NCBI RefSeq assembly: GCF_001629705.1
Contig: NZ_CP015378.1
Location: forward strand, 3,410,001 to 3,474,000
DNA length: 64,000 nt
Origin: Fictibacillus phosphorivorans
GTDB lineage: Bacteria; Bacillota; Bacilli; Bacillales; Fictibacillaceae
Direction of reading: 5' to 3'
Part shown: positions 26,407 through 34,507 of the stretch, piece after piece
Layout of the letters: the number at the start of each line of letters is the position of its first letter
Numbering within the stretch: position 1 is the first letter of the stretch
Translations under genes and position numbers: made by a program
The notes under the pieces: generated by a model
The model's input: the letters and a program-made list of their open reading frames with translations, nothing else
The model's database searches: none
Told to the model about the DNA's origin: nothing

Positions 26407-26772
26407 CTATTCTTCCTTTAGCATTTTAATTGCTTCATCTGGAGAAATCTCTCCACGTTCAAGCATCGTAACGATCTTTTTCTCGTCTACCTCATTTTTC
26501 TTTTTAGATTCGTACCCTAATGAAGATGCAATGTCGTTCAGCTTGCCTCGAACCGTTGGATACGAGATCCCTAGCTCTTTTTCTACCTCTTTAATATTGC
26601 CTCTGCATACAAGAAAGACTTCCACAAAATGAAGCTGTTCTTTTGATAGTGAAGCAAATTTAGATAGTTCAAATTCGTTCTCAATTGTCGTGTGACAATG
26701 CGAACAGTGAAGTTTAGTAATTTTTAAAGTTTCTGAACAAACCGGACAATTTGTAAGTAATGGGTGAGCCAT
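26407..26772 (-). CDS. DUF2089 domain HTH protein
   Basis: 121 residues. N-terminal zinc ribbon with CPVC and CSHC pairs (about residues 9-33), then an HTH (VFLVCRGNIKEVEKELGISY, PTVRGKLNDIASSLGY) and a C-terminal SHOCT-like helix pair (ERGEISPDEAIKMLKEE). Fits DUF2089. Likely autoregulates the three-gene operon. The SHOCT-like tail is shared with the next gene. Confidence 0.85.
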   Translation of the reverse strand: MAHPLLTNCPVCSETLKITKLHCSHCHTTIENEFELSKFASLSKEQLHFVEVFLVCRGNIKEVEKELGISYPTVRGKLNDIASSLGYESKKKNEVDEKKIVTMLERGEISPDEAIKMLKEE

Positions 26773-26934
26773 CTCATTCTCCTTTCTTATTATTTAATTA
26801 GATTATACACTTCTGAATTAAATATGTGAATGTTTTTTATTATAATATTAATATTTATTAATATATAAATTAATTTTATTGATTATTTTCGTTTGATATT
26901 CAATTTAAAAATCAATATTATCAAAGCTCATATA

Positions 26935-26962
26935 AAAAAGACCTCCCTAATTAGAAAGTCTC
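26935..26962 (-). terminator. terminator of the Nudix/phosphatase operon
   Basis: AGACTTTC / GGGAGGTCT stem with G-U pairs followed by TTTTTTAT on the minus strand, overlapping the Nudix 3' end. Confidence 0.6.
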
Positions 26963-27454
26963 CGTGTAATTACGTGTAAATTTCTGATCTGGAAGCTTGT
27001 ATTCTTCAAGTAAATCAATATTTCGCTTCTTACTCGCATAATCATTAATTTGTTTTCCAATGTTCGCATAAAGCTCTAGATCTTCAAGCTCTGTTATTGG
27101 AACCCACTTAACAGCCGTCTGATTCGGATCAGGTTTTTCCGGTAATCTGGGCGTTGATCCACTTTTTAATGTACAATCAAACATCATGACTAGCGTGTGA
27201 ATATGGCCATACTTATTTTCGTTAAGATGGGGAGCATACTCATAAACAAAAGCTAACGGACCGACCTCGACATCAATATCGGCTTCTTCCCTAGCTTCCC
27301 TTTTTACAGCTTCAATCAAAGATTCATGAGGCTCCGCTCCACCAGCTGGGAAATCATAAAAAACTCCCCGATAAGGATCATCAAACTCCGTTAATAAGAT
27401 TTCATCATTTTCAATAATGAGCGCTCCCACTCTTACTCGTATATGATATGTCAC
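26951..27454 (-). CDS. Nudix hydrolase
   Basis: 167 residues. Nudix box GAEPHESLIEAVKREAREEA matches G-x5-E-x7-R-E-U-x-E-E. Hydrolyses a nucleoside diphosphate linked to another moiety; substrate unknown. GTG start behind GGGGGATTAATGAC. Follows the histidine phosphatase gene by 23 bases on the same strand. Confidence 0.9.
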   Translation of the reverse strand: MTYHIRVRVGALIIENDEILLTEFDDPYRGVFYDFPAGGAEPHESLIEAVKREAREEADIDVEVGPLAFVYEYAPHLNENKYGHIHTLVMMFDCTLKSGSTPRLPEKPDPNQTAVKWVPITELEDLELYANIGKQINDYASKKRNIDLLEEYKLPDQKFTRNYTETF

Positions 27455-27477
27455 GTCATTAATCCCCCGTTTTCAAT

Positions 27478-28059
27478 TCATTTTACAAAAGCCTTGCCCC
27501 ATACTCTTTCAACGGTTACTAACTCCTCGTCATTGAACGCTAGTCGATAGATATCGGGTTTTGTTGTGCTGTATAGAAAATCTAAGTCAAAGGAGGAATC
27601 AAAGTAATTCATCATCAAAGTCATAACGGCACCATGAGTTCCAATCACCATATTTTTATCTTTATACGTATGTAAGAGTTCCTTTAAAACTTGTACTGCC
27701 CTCTTTTGACAAGCTGCATTTGATTCGCCACCTACAAGAGAGAAATTAAAGTCTTCAAAGGATTTTTCTAATAGAGGACCAAGATCACGATCTTCTAATC
27801 TATTTTCACTAGAAGAGAATACTCTTTCTCTCAAATCCTCTCTAATCAATACTTCTTTCCCTATATGTAGAGCTACCTTGTCTACCGTTAAAATAGAACG
27901 GAGGTAAGGGCTTGATACAACAACATCAATCTTCTTATCTCTTAAGAGTTCAGCCACACGACGAGCATCTTCATACCCTTTTTCCGTTAATCCTCTCGTC
28001 CGTTCATTGCCTTCTTTTGGTGAGTCACCATGCCTTACCATATATACGATTGTGCTCAT
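27478..28059 (-). CDS. histidine phosphatase family protein
   Basis: 193 residues of the phosphoglycerate-mutase-like fold. The catalytic RHG triplet is in YMVRHGDSPKEG and the second His in VIGTHGAVMTLMM. Broad phosphomonoesterase of the PhoE/CobC type; substrate unknown. GGAGGAATCTC precedes the ATG. Likely cotranscribed with the Nudix hydrolase. Confidence 0.88.
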   Translation of the reverse strand: MSTIVYMVRHGDSPKEGNERTRGLTEKGYEDARRVAELLRDKKIDVVVSSPYLRSILTVDKVALHIGKEVLIREDLRERVFSSSENRLEDRDLGPLLEKSFEDFNFSLVGGESNAACQKRAVQVLKELLHTYKDKNMVIGTHGAVMTLMMNYFDSSFDLDFLYSTTKPDIYRLAFNDEELVTVERVWGKAFVK

Positions 28060-28077
28060 GAGATTCCTCCATCTTAC

Positions 28078-28248
28078 CTACACTATACTTATAAAAAATA
28101 ATAGAAAAGTATATGCAAAAAGGTAATAGATTGTCCATTTTGGTATTTTCTTACGATCGAAAAAACAAGATATTACTTTAATTAATACAACAAGAAATAT
28201 AGCCGCACCTATTATTAGAACATTAGATAGAATATCAATATTGCTCAT
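28078..28248 (-). CDS. 56-residue two-helix membrane protein
   Basis: ATG 28248 with AGGTGAACTAA upstream. The product has two membrane helices (about 6-27 and 39-56) split by a charged turn CFFDRKKIPKW. It lies 18 bases before the histidine phosphatase gene on the same strand. Unknown function; called on frame, start signal and hydropathy. Confidence 0.55.
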   Translation of the reverse strand: MSNIDILSNVLIIGAAIFLVVLIKVISCFFDRKKIPKWTIYYLFAYTFLLFFISIV

Positions 28249-28319
28249 TTAGTTCACCTACATAAAAATTTTTAAATGGATATGGGCCGATAGTATTAAC
28301 AACCTTTGGGTGATAATTA

Positions 28320-29489
28320 TTATACTTCATACCCAACCAACCACTCTAACCGTTTCATTTGAAGTGAGGTTGGCATTGTACGCAATAAAAGATTCCTAAC
28401 TTGAATGGAGATCGGATTTTCAAGTTGCATGATTCTCGCCATAGCTCTAGAACCCCTTATAACCTTCGTAGTTCGAGGAATTCTTATTCTTTCATATTCC
28501 CTTAAAGCTTGCTCAATGTCTTCCGGATATTTTATCAAGCTACGAGATAATACCAGAGCATCTTCCAATGCCTGAGCTCCTCCTTGTCCCAAATTAGGCA
28601 GCATTGGATGAGCTGCATCTCCAAGTAGTACAGTCCTACCTTGGCTCCAGGAGTTAATTGGTTTCCTATCAAAAATTTCATGAGTGATGATATTAGTTTC
28701 CTCTGTGGATTCAATTACTGCTTCAATCGGTCCCCACCATCCTTTAAAATACTCTAAAGCAGTCATTTTTTTGTTTTCTGAATTCTTAAGTGTTGCCAGT
28801 GGCGTATTTATTGCTGCAAACCAAAAAATTCTACCTTTGCCTAAATGAGAATATCCAAATCTTCTGCCATGTCCCCAAGCTTCAAAACCACCACCCTGTT
28901 CAAGTGGAAAACGGTCATCTTCAAAATTAGCTATACCACGAAAAGCAGTAAATCCAGAATACCGAAGAGGTGTCGAATCAATCAGTAAACTTCTTATTTT
29001 GGAGTGGACGCCATCAGCACCAATGAGTAGATCTCCTTCAACGACTTCCTTCTTCTCATATATTGCTCTAACTTTTGAAGTATCTTGTTCTTTATTAACA
29101 AGTTTTCTTCCCAAAAAAACAGTACCTGAATTAAGATTTTCATATAAAATGTTTTGTAGATCTGCTCGATGAATCAAATAACTGTATGTCCCATACTGCT
29201 CTGCTTGTTTATGAACGGGTAAATCCACCAACAGTTTTCCATCCCAGGTCCGTATTTCAGCTTTTTTAACGGATGAACCCAAACTCCGAACCTTTTCGCC
29301 TAACCCTAACTTATCTAATGCTTTAATAGCATTTGCAGCCAAAACAATACCTGCACCCATTTCCTTAAGTTCCGTAGCTCTCTCATAAACAGAAACTTGG
29401 ATTCCTAACTGCTGCAAGGCATTTGCTACTGAAAGTCCTCCTAATCCACCACCGTTTACAATTACATTGTATGTACTTGAAATTTTCAT
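28320..29489 (-). CDS. FAD-dependent monooxygenase
   Basis: 389 residues from ATG 29489; the in-frame ATG three codons earlier overlaps the AAGGATG signal. PHBH-type flavoprotein hydroxylase: N-terminal GGGLGGLSVANAL for FAD ribose/pyrophosphate, DLLIGADGVHSKIR, and GDAAHPMLPNLGQGGAQALE. Resembles salicylate hydroxylase/zeaxanthin epoxidase-like enzymes acting on aromatic or other hydrophobic substrates. Left border of the A+T-rich cassette region. Confidence 0.9.
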   Translation of the reverse strand: MKISSTYNVIVNGGGLGGLSVANALQQLGIQVSVYERATELKEMGAGIVLAANAIKALDKLGLGEKVRSLGSSVKKAEIRTWDGKLLVDLPVHKQAEQYGTYSYLIHRADLQNILYENLNSGTVFLGRKLVNKEQDTSKVRAIYEKKEVVEGDLLIGADGVHSKIRSLLIDSTPLRYSGFTAFRGIANFEDDRFPLEQGGGFEAWGHGRRFGYSHLGKGRIFWFAAINTPLATLKNSENKKMTALEYFKGWWGPIEAVIESTEETNIITHEIFDRKPINSWSQGRTVLLGDAAHPMLPNLGQGGAQALEDALVLSRSLIKYPEDIEQALREYERIRIPRTTKVIRGSRAMARIMQLENPISIQVRNLLLRTMPTSLQMKRLEWLVGYEV

Positions 29490-29515
29490 ATGTATCATCC
29501 TTAATAATGACTTTT

Positions 29516-29637
29516 TTAGCTCCAGAAATATTTATACTCAAAGATTCTTGGATTTAACATTTCAAATGCATTAGAGTCCATGTAGGAATCTTCAGCTTCT
29601 TCAGGTAAGGAGTTTACTGAATAGAATTCATTCAAAA
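29516..29637 (-). pseudogene. 3'-terminal fragment of a gene like the one at 34867
   Basis: A minus-strand frame of about 39 codons with no start reads FYSVNSLPEEAEDSYMDSN then FEMLNP. The intact gene at 34867-35436 ends FSVRSLPKKVENSYMDSN then FAKLNP. The fragment begins exactly where a palindromic element ends, as if recombination at the element removed the 5' part. Confidence 0.8.
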
Positions 29638-29681
29638 GTGCTTTAATCCTTCTTGGATTAAAGCACGCGATAGTTGAATAA
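29636..29681. repeat. cassette palindromic element 1
   Basis: Perfect 12-bp hairpin GTGCTTTAATCC / GGATTAAAGCAC with TTCTT loop, then right arm GCGATAGTTGAATA. The stem sequence differs fully from other copies but pairs perfectly. Confidence 0.85.
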
Positions 29682-29712
29682 AAATAGTATTATATGTGTA
29701 AATGTAGATTAT

Positions 29713-30189
29713 TTATAAAGATGCAGTTTTTAATGTTTTTTGAAATTGCTCTTCTAACTCCTTAAATTCTGAAGAATGTATTACATCTGGTTGGATAGAT
29801 ATTATTTCTCGTTTGTATTTACCTAAAAATGTTTTTAAGGCTTCCATAAAATCATGTTTATCCAAATAACTTACACTTTTAGTTTTGCGATCGTATTCAT
29901 CATATTCTTTAATATAAATTTTCTTACCTTCTATTTTGATTATATAAATTATGGACCAACCAAATGCTTGAAGCTCACAATCATCTTTCTTTTTCTTTTT
30001 TCGTTTAAATATGTATTCTAACTCTCTGAAAAATACTATCAAAAAAGACTTATGTAGTTCTGAATTTATAGTTAAACTTTCAGAGATTTTTAAATCAAAT
30101 TCACATCCAAAAAACGAGGAGTAATCTTTTACTCTTAAATAATCTCTATAATCACATTCACAACTTGATATATGATAACTAATTTTCAT
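29713..30189 (-). CDS. array gene: hypothetical protein (158 residues)
   Basis: ATG 30189 follows GGGGAGGATTGTTT; the upstream extension of the frame has no signal. Mixed alpha/beta cytosolic protein with SLTINSELHKSFLIVFFREL, a lysine-rich RKKKKKDD patch, and a charged C-terminal helix. Size and context suggest an immunity-type protein; family not recognised. Its stop is followed by element 1. Confidence 0.65.
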   Translation of the reverse strand: MKISYHISSCECDYRDYLRVKDYSSFFGCEFDLKISESLTINSELHKSFLIVFFRELEYIFKRKKKKKDDCELQAFGWSIIYIIKIEGKKIYIKEYDEYDRKTKSVSYLDKHDFMEALKTFLGKYKREIISIQPDVIHSSEFKELEEQFQKTLKTASL

Positions 30190-30299
30190 AAACAATCCTC
30201 CCCTCACCGTTCTAACTTTAGAATTTTTCTTTAAATGATTTCTTCTTTTCTCCCAAAACATTCCCTAAAGCCGCTCTGCTTTATTGGAAATTAGATATT

Positions 30300-30330
30300 G
30301 TTTAATAGCACCGGATTGTTGAAAAACTCT
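30300..30330. repeat. cassette element 2 (right arm only)
   Basis: GCACCGGATTGTTGAA is the right arm of the array element without a recognisable hairpin. The 25 bases after it also match the sequence following element 11 at 37005. Confidence 0.6.
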
Positions 30331-30355
30331 TTACTGGAAACTATTTTTAAAACTA

Positions 30356-30406
30356 TTAATATATAAATATCTCGTTAATTTCATCGAGGATATCTTTTAA
30401 TTTCCT
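30356..30406 (-). pseudogene. 3'-terminal fragment of a gene like the one at 37047
   Basis: The last 15 codons before the stop read KLKDILDEINEIFIY. The intact small gene at 37047-37280 ends KLKDILDQINEIFIY. DNA similarity continues through the stop into the flanking element, so element and gene 3' end were copied together. Confidence 0.8.
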
Positions 30407-30499
30407 CATAAATTTGTTGTTTACTTATAATGGCCACCTCAAATATTTCTAATTTACGATTTATTTTATCACTCTTTTTTCAATGAACATGCTCTTTAA

Positions 30500-30553
30500 T
30501 CAATAAAAAGAGCCCATCTCTTTCTTGAAGAATTGCACCCGATTGTGGAATAC
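30500..30553. repeat. cassette palindromic element 3
   Basis: AATAAAAAGAGCCC, TCTTTCTTGAAGAA and GCACCCGATTGTGGAATA; the inner hairpin is degraded. 66 bases separate it from the methyltransferase stop. Confidence 0.75.
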
Positions 30554-30618
30554 CTAGTACAGGAAGACTTTCCAATAGGTATAGTTATTTTAAAAATAAA
30601 ACGCTCTGAGTGTACGAC

Positions 30619-31188
30619 TCAATACTTTATTGCATCTAATATTAATGATGGAAAGGCTAGTTTATCTCCTTGGTTCCTAGGATCAAACTTCTTGGAGCGA
30701 AAAATAACACCATCCTCACCATCCCATTCATTAAAGTGAAATTGACCGTCCTCATCACAGTATTCAAGTAAAGTTACTTTATACCCAGCAACTTCAAATA
30801 TTTTCGTTAAAGTTTTATAATTATAAACTATTTTATGACTTGAAGCAGGATGGTCTATTGGTCCAGGTCCACCTACTTTTATTATGTTTTGATAATCCTT
30901 GTCTCGAAAATATCCATCAGGAACTGCACAACGAATATAACCTTTTGGTTTTAAAAACTTATAACATAGTTGTGCTGCACCAATCCCTTCTTCATAGGAA
31001 AGGTGCTCCCAAACGTGTTCGGCGAGAATAGCTGTTAAAGAATTTTCATCAAATTTTTTATTCCAGGTATCCATATCAATTAAATTAAGTTCATCTTGCT
31101 GAGTATGTATCCAACCTAGATTATTATTGTACTCCCCTGCTCCAATAACTACTTTAAGTTCTTCTTGTTTTGTAACCAATTGTTTCAC
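30619..31188 (-). CDS. predicted SAM-dependent methyltransferase
   Basis: 189 residues. Fits the class I methyltransferase-like family often called predicted SAM-dependent methyltransferase: KVVIGAGEYNNNLGWIHT replaces the usual glycine loop, and AILAEHVWEHLSYEEG and YIRCAVPDGYFRD follow. GTG start with only a weak ribosome-binding site (GGGG). Unlike most array genes it looks enzymatic; substrate unknown, and it may be a cargo gene. Confidence 0.75.
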   Translation of the reverse strand: MKQLVTKQEELKVVIGAGEYNNNLGWIHTQQDELNLIDMDTWNKKFDENSLTAILAEHVWEHLSYEEGIGAAQLCYKFLKPKGYIRCAVPDGYFRDKDYQNIIKVGGPGPIDHPASSHKIVYNYKTLTKIFEVAGYKVTLLEYCDEDGQFHFNEWDGEDGVIFRSKKFDPRNQGDKLAFPSLILDAIKY

Positions 31189-31255
31189 CCCGAAGTTGTT
31201 GTTGACTATAAATCTCAGAATTCACCTATCCATGAAAATCAGTCTACCTTTTAAA

Positions 31256-31312
31256 TTCAATAAAAAGAGCACTTCCCCTTCTTGAAGAATTGCACCCGTT
31301 TGTGGAAGATAT
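31256..31312. repeat. cassette palindromic element 4
   Basis: TTCAATAAAAAGAGCACTTC, CTTCTTGAAGAA and GCACCCGTTTGTGGAAGAT. The 50 bases to its left match the left flank of element 6 at 33643. Confidence 0.75.
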
Positions 31313-31375
31313 CTTTTAACGATTATGTCAATACTCTTCGGCATCAATACCGTTTTAATAGTATGGTTACTTATA

Positions 31376-31720
31376 TTATCCTTTAATAAAGCGTATAAAC
31401 TCCTGAGGCACCTTAGGGTCAAAAACAAATAATTTTTCTCTATAATAATCAAAATCAATATAATATATTTCGTTTTTAACATTTGAAATAGACCAATCAA
31501 TTTCGCTCAAATCCACACTCTGTACACTGATACAATTTTCATGGACCTGTTCATTGTCGATTATATGCAATATATTCATCTTCACCCCATAGTTAACTAT
31601 TTCTTTTATAAGATTTAAATCATAACCCAATTGATTAGTGAAAAAACCAACAATTGTGCTTATTTGGGCATCTTCCTCAGCAATAAATGTTAAGAATTCA
31701 AGCAAATCCTTTTCTTTCAT
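31376..31720 (-). CDS. array gene: hypothetical protein (114 residues)
   Basis: Small acidic cytosolic protein, helical N-terminus (MKEKDLLEFLTFIAEEDAQ) and C-terminal FDPKVPQEFIRFIKG. GGAG precedes the ATG by eight bases. No family recognised; size, charge and position fit an immunity-type protein. Confidence 0.6.
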   Translation of the reverse strand: MKEKDLLEFLTFIAEEDAQISTIVGFFTNQLGYDLNLIKEIVNYGVKMNILHIIDNEQVHENCISVQSVDLSEIDWSISNVKNEIYYIDFDYYREKLFVFDPKVPQEFIRFIKG

Positions 31721-31974
31721 AATATATACTCCGCTCCTTCTTCATTAGGAGTAGTATGCGTGTTATCTTATTAGCTTTAATTGTTCATTCTAAGAGTTAT
31801 GTGTTGACTCGATTTACGTTTATTTTTAGAATTGAAAAAACCATAGAGGGCGTGCTATTGCAAAAGAAGAAGTTAAAGCAAACAAAATAATTAAATGCAG
31901 CCATCCTTTGTAAAGAGAGTGTTTTTTCTGTTTCATTCTTTAACTAAACGATCTTTATATAGAAAGGAAATATG
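31721..31974. other. gap without a gene inside the array
   Basis: About 255 bases, very A+T-rich. I see no supported gene and no clear copy of the element here. Confidence 0.4.
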
Positions 31975-32337
31975 TCATTCCTCTTCACAATCAACTAAAT
32001 AATTATAAAATTCTTCGTGTAAAGCAATATCGTGTAATAGTGACTCTTTTGTTTTCCTGTCCACTAAATCAAGTAAATAATTATCTGCAAGTTCATCTCC
32101 ACCATCAATCATAACTAATATTGAATGAATTACTCCTTTTATTAATTCATCCTGAATCTTCGCAAATGCAACCAATTCTTCTTGTGTTTTTATCTTGGAT
32201 TGAAGGATTTTATATTCATTTTCATTATCAGACCAAATTAAATCCGTATTGGGATTTAAGCTGTCAACCGAGGTTTTTACCCAATAATCCTTTAAATTCT
32301 TTAGATTATCAAAAAGTAGCTTTTGTTTGTCATTCAT
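31975..32337 (-). CDS. array gene: hypothetical protein (120 residues)
   Basis: Acidic, largely helical protein; central SILVMIDGGDELADNYLLDL and C-terminal ALHEEFYNYLVDCEEE. GGAGCGGGAATTTAT precedes the ATG. The leader TTTAACTGGA is shared with the gene at 38827, suggesting common cassette flanks. Family not recognised; immunity-like by context. Confidence 0.62.
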   Translation of the reverse strand: MNDKQKLLFDNLKNLKDYWVKTSVDSLNPNTDLIWSDNENEYKILQSKIKTQEELVAFAKIQDELIKGVIHSILVMIDGGDELADNYLLDLVDRKTKESLLHDIALHEEFYNYLVDCEEE

Positions 32338-32425
32338 ATAAATTCCCGCTCCAGTTAAAATGGTTGTTTCCTTTTTTAGTGGCTAGCTCCTTGTTCAACT
32401 TAACTGCGCGATTCTTTGTTTATTA

Positions 32426-32482
32426 GTTAAAGAAAAGAGCGCTTCTCTTTCTTGAAGAAATGCACCCGATAGTTGAATAACT
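32426..32482. repeat. cassette palindromic element 5
   Basis: AAAGAGCGCTTCTC, TTTCTTGAAGAA and TGCACCCGATAGTTGAATAA, immediately after the minus-strand stop at 32481. Confidence 0.8.
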
Positions 32483-32837
32483 AATTATTATGATTTATGT
32501 ATTCTAACCATTTATCTATCTCTTTTTTTAAGAACCTGTATTCATTATCTAGCTTTATGTAAGGAATATACGCATATGTCTCATAACTACTCATATTAGC
32601 TTTATCTTTATCGTCATTATAAATAATACTTTCGATTGAACCTTCACTTATTTGAAGATATACAGATAGTTGTTTAACTGTCATTACATTAAGAGTAGAA
32701 ACTGTCTCTTCATTTTGAAAGTAATAATCGTTTGATTTAGTTGTATTACCTGATAAGCCATCTCTTAATATTAAAGATGCTATTATAAGAGAAATACCTA
32801 AAATAATTGCACTTAGTGAATGCAATAATGACTTCAT
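32481..32837 (-). CDS. membrane-anchored protein with excisionase-like HTH
   Basis: 118 residues: one N-terminal membrane helix (about 6-24), then NVMTVKQLSVYLQISEGSIE and a C-terminal YRFLKKEIDKWLEY, which together match the short MerR-like excisionase/HTH_17 fold. Joining a DNA-binding fold to a membrane anchor is unusual; the HTH could be cytosolic if the N-terminus is outside. Function unknown. Confidence 0.68.
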   Translation of the reverse strand: MKSLLHSLSAIILGISLIIASLILRDGLSGNTTKSNDYYFQNEETVSTLNVMTVKQLSVYLQISEGSIESIIYNDDKDKANMSSYETYAYIPYIKLDNEYRFLKKEIDKWLEYINHNN

Positions 32838-32991
32838 CTATTTAACTCCTTATTTGTTTTATGTAATAAATGTTAAGTTAAAACTAGTTGTTCCACCTCC
32901 AATTTCAACTAAGTTTTTTCCATATTATTACATTATACATTGTTAAAATATAAAAATGCACTTCTTATATGCACTCAATTATGAAATAATT

Positions 32992-33375
32992 TCAATCTCC
33001 TGCAACTTCTACTTTCCATACACGAGAATCCGATATTCTTTTTATAATCAATGTCATCTTTTGTTGATGACCTTCTACAAACTTGCAATAATCTTTTAGT
33101 TCAACAATAAGGCGATCAATATGACTTGCATAATATTCTACTGAATTACCATAGTAGTGATAGAGTTTAAATAAAAAAGGGTAATTTTCTTTATTGATTC
33201 TCCCTGTGTTATTTCTAAAGAAAATTGCATTATGAAAGCCATAGCTGATAGGTAGATAACAAATAATATTTTTTTTCGTGTCGTAAGTTACTAATTCCAG
33301 TGCCAAAATAACTTGCTCCTTTCTGATTTTACTTTGCAGCGCCTTAAGTTTTTTTCTTCCTGGCTTTCTCTTCAT
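32992..33375 (-). CDS. array gene: basic hypothetical protein (127 residues)
   Basis: ATG 33375 chosen over 33384 for spacing from AAAGG. Strongly basic N-terminus (KRKPGRKKLKALQSKIRKE), then SYGFHNAIFFRNNTGRINKE and LIVELKDYCKFVEGHQQK. Family not recognised. Its 5' end overlaps the 59-codon membrane gene at 33344 by 32 bases. Confidence 0.6.
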   Translation of the reverse strand: MKRKPGRKKLKALQSKIRKEQVILALELVTYDTKKNIICYLPISYGFHNAIFFRNNTGRINKENYPFLFKLYHYYGNSVEYYASHIDRLIVELKDYCKFVEGHQQKMTLIIKRISDSRVWKVEVAGD

Positions 33376-33523
33376 AATGTTCATACCTTTTTTTATGGAT
33401 AAGCTTTTGTTCCTTCTCCCATTTGACTATTTTAATAATAGAAAGTAGCACTAAACTAGGAACAAGGATAGGGAAAAAAAGGAACGCTAGAAATACGTCA
33501 AACCATGTAATACCTAATCCCAA
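33344..33523 (-). CDS. 59-residue membrane protein overlapping the next gene
   Basis: TTG start at 33523 with GGGGGG six bases upstream. Product: two hydrophobic stretches (about 3-30) and a long charged tail (KWEKEQKLIHKKRYEHYEEK). Overlaps the basic gene downstream in another frame, implying translational coupling. Called on start signal, hydropathy and overlap; no family recognised. Confidence 0.45.
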   Translation of the reverse strand: MGLGITWFDVFLAFLFFPILVPSLVLLSIIKIVKWEKEQKLIHKKRYEHYEEKARKKKT

Positions 33524-33674
33524 TACAATCCCCCCACATCATCATTATATCTTTAGCTTTTCTACTAAGTTCAAGTATGAAGATCACTTTTCCTTCTTGA
33601 AGAAGTACGCCATGAATCCTTGTAATTCTATTCACACCTCAGAATTCACCTATCCGTTAATCTTACCTTTTAAA

Positions 33675-33730
33675 TTCAATAAAAAAGAGCCCATCTCTTT
33701 TTGAAGAAATGCACCCGATCGCGGAAGATC
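33675..33730. repeat. cassette palindromic element 6
   Basis: TTCAATAAAAAAGAGCCCAT, TTTTTGAAGAAAT and GCACCCGATCGCGGAAGAT; shares its left flank (CTCAGAATTCACCTATCC) with element 4. Confidence 0.75.
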
Positions 33731-33734
33731 TTAT

Positions 33735-34370
33735 TTATCTTAATGGATAAACTAATTCTATATCTCTTTCATCCTTCAGCGATTTATAATACCAATAATT
33801 ATGATCAGCTCCATGGATGCAAAGAATTCTTTTATCTGGATACTTCTTAGCAGCATTCTTCACCCTTGCCGTCATAATATAGTGCCTTGCATCCCAAATG
33901 ACATTTTGAACATTAGGATTAACTGTATGTAACCAATCATATATTTCATTTGTAATAGCATCATATTCGAATGAGTTAAAAGGAATATTTCCTTCATTCC
34001 ATACTGATAGCTTCTTATCATTCCACCGTTTTAATTCGTTCTCTAACTGATTCTTTAATTCTGCATCGTACATATCAAAAGGACCTTCTTCAAATACATC
34101 CTCTTCGAACCAATTTACTGGAACAAACTCAATATTTTTTTCATTACATAAAGGGAATATTAGATTTGGATATTCTATTTGTGTCTCTCCTAAAATGCCC
34201 CGAGGATCTCTATTATTTAAGTAAAGTTCCCAGCTCAATGGGTGAACTTCTCCGCAAATTACTTCAGGTTTGAATTCTTTTATCAATTCTTCTACTAATG
34301 ACAGCGGATAGTTATACTTCTTCTGCATTTCTTCATCGTGAGTCATTCCTAAAATACCTACAACAGCCAA
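33735..34370 (-). CDS. TraB/ChaN (Tiki superfamily)-like protein
   Basis: About 211 residues. TTG 34370 has the best spacing from AGGA; a GTG at 34379 is possible. His/Glu-rich motifs GMTHDEE, EVICGEVHPLSWELY and RILCIHGADHNYWYY are spaced as in Tiki/TraB/ChaN-like metal-binding hydrolase folds. Cytosolic. The assignment is by motif layout only. May be an effector-neutralising or cargo enzyme rather than a binding immunity protein. Confidence 0.6.
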   Translation of the reverse strand: MAVVGILGMTHDEEMQKKYNYPLSLVEELIKEFKPEVICGEVHPLSWELYLNNRDPRGILGETQIEYPNLIFPLCNEKNIEFVPVNWFEEDVFEEGPFDMYDAELKNQLENELKRWNDKKLSVWNEGNIPFNSFEYDAITNEIYDWLHTVNPNVQNVIWDARHYIMTARVKNAAKKYPDKRILCIHGADHNYWYYKSLKDERDIELVYPLR

Positions 34371-34414
34371 TATATACACATCCTAATTAAAAATATTGCA
34401 ATAAACTCTTTTTT

Positions 34415-34500
34415 TCACAATCCTGGTACGTTTTTTAATAAGTTCAATAAAAAAGTGCAGATCTCCTTCTTAGAGAAATACACCCATTTGTGGAGTAATA
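34415..34500. repeat. cassette palindromic element 7 (near full length)
   Basis: Left arm CACAATCCTGGTACG, TTTTTTAATAAGTTCAATAA, hairpin AGTGCAGATCTCC / AGAGAAATACAC and right arm CCATTTGTGGAGTAATA. Located 7 bases after the stop at 34508. Confidence 0.85.
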
Positions 34501-34507
34501 TTCATAA

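Noticed and set aside
31222..31500. 92-codon minus-strand frame
   Set aside because: Covers element 4 and overlaps the better supported gene at 31376 in another frame.
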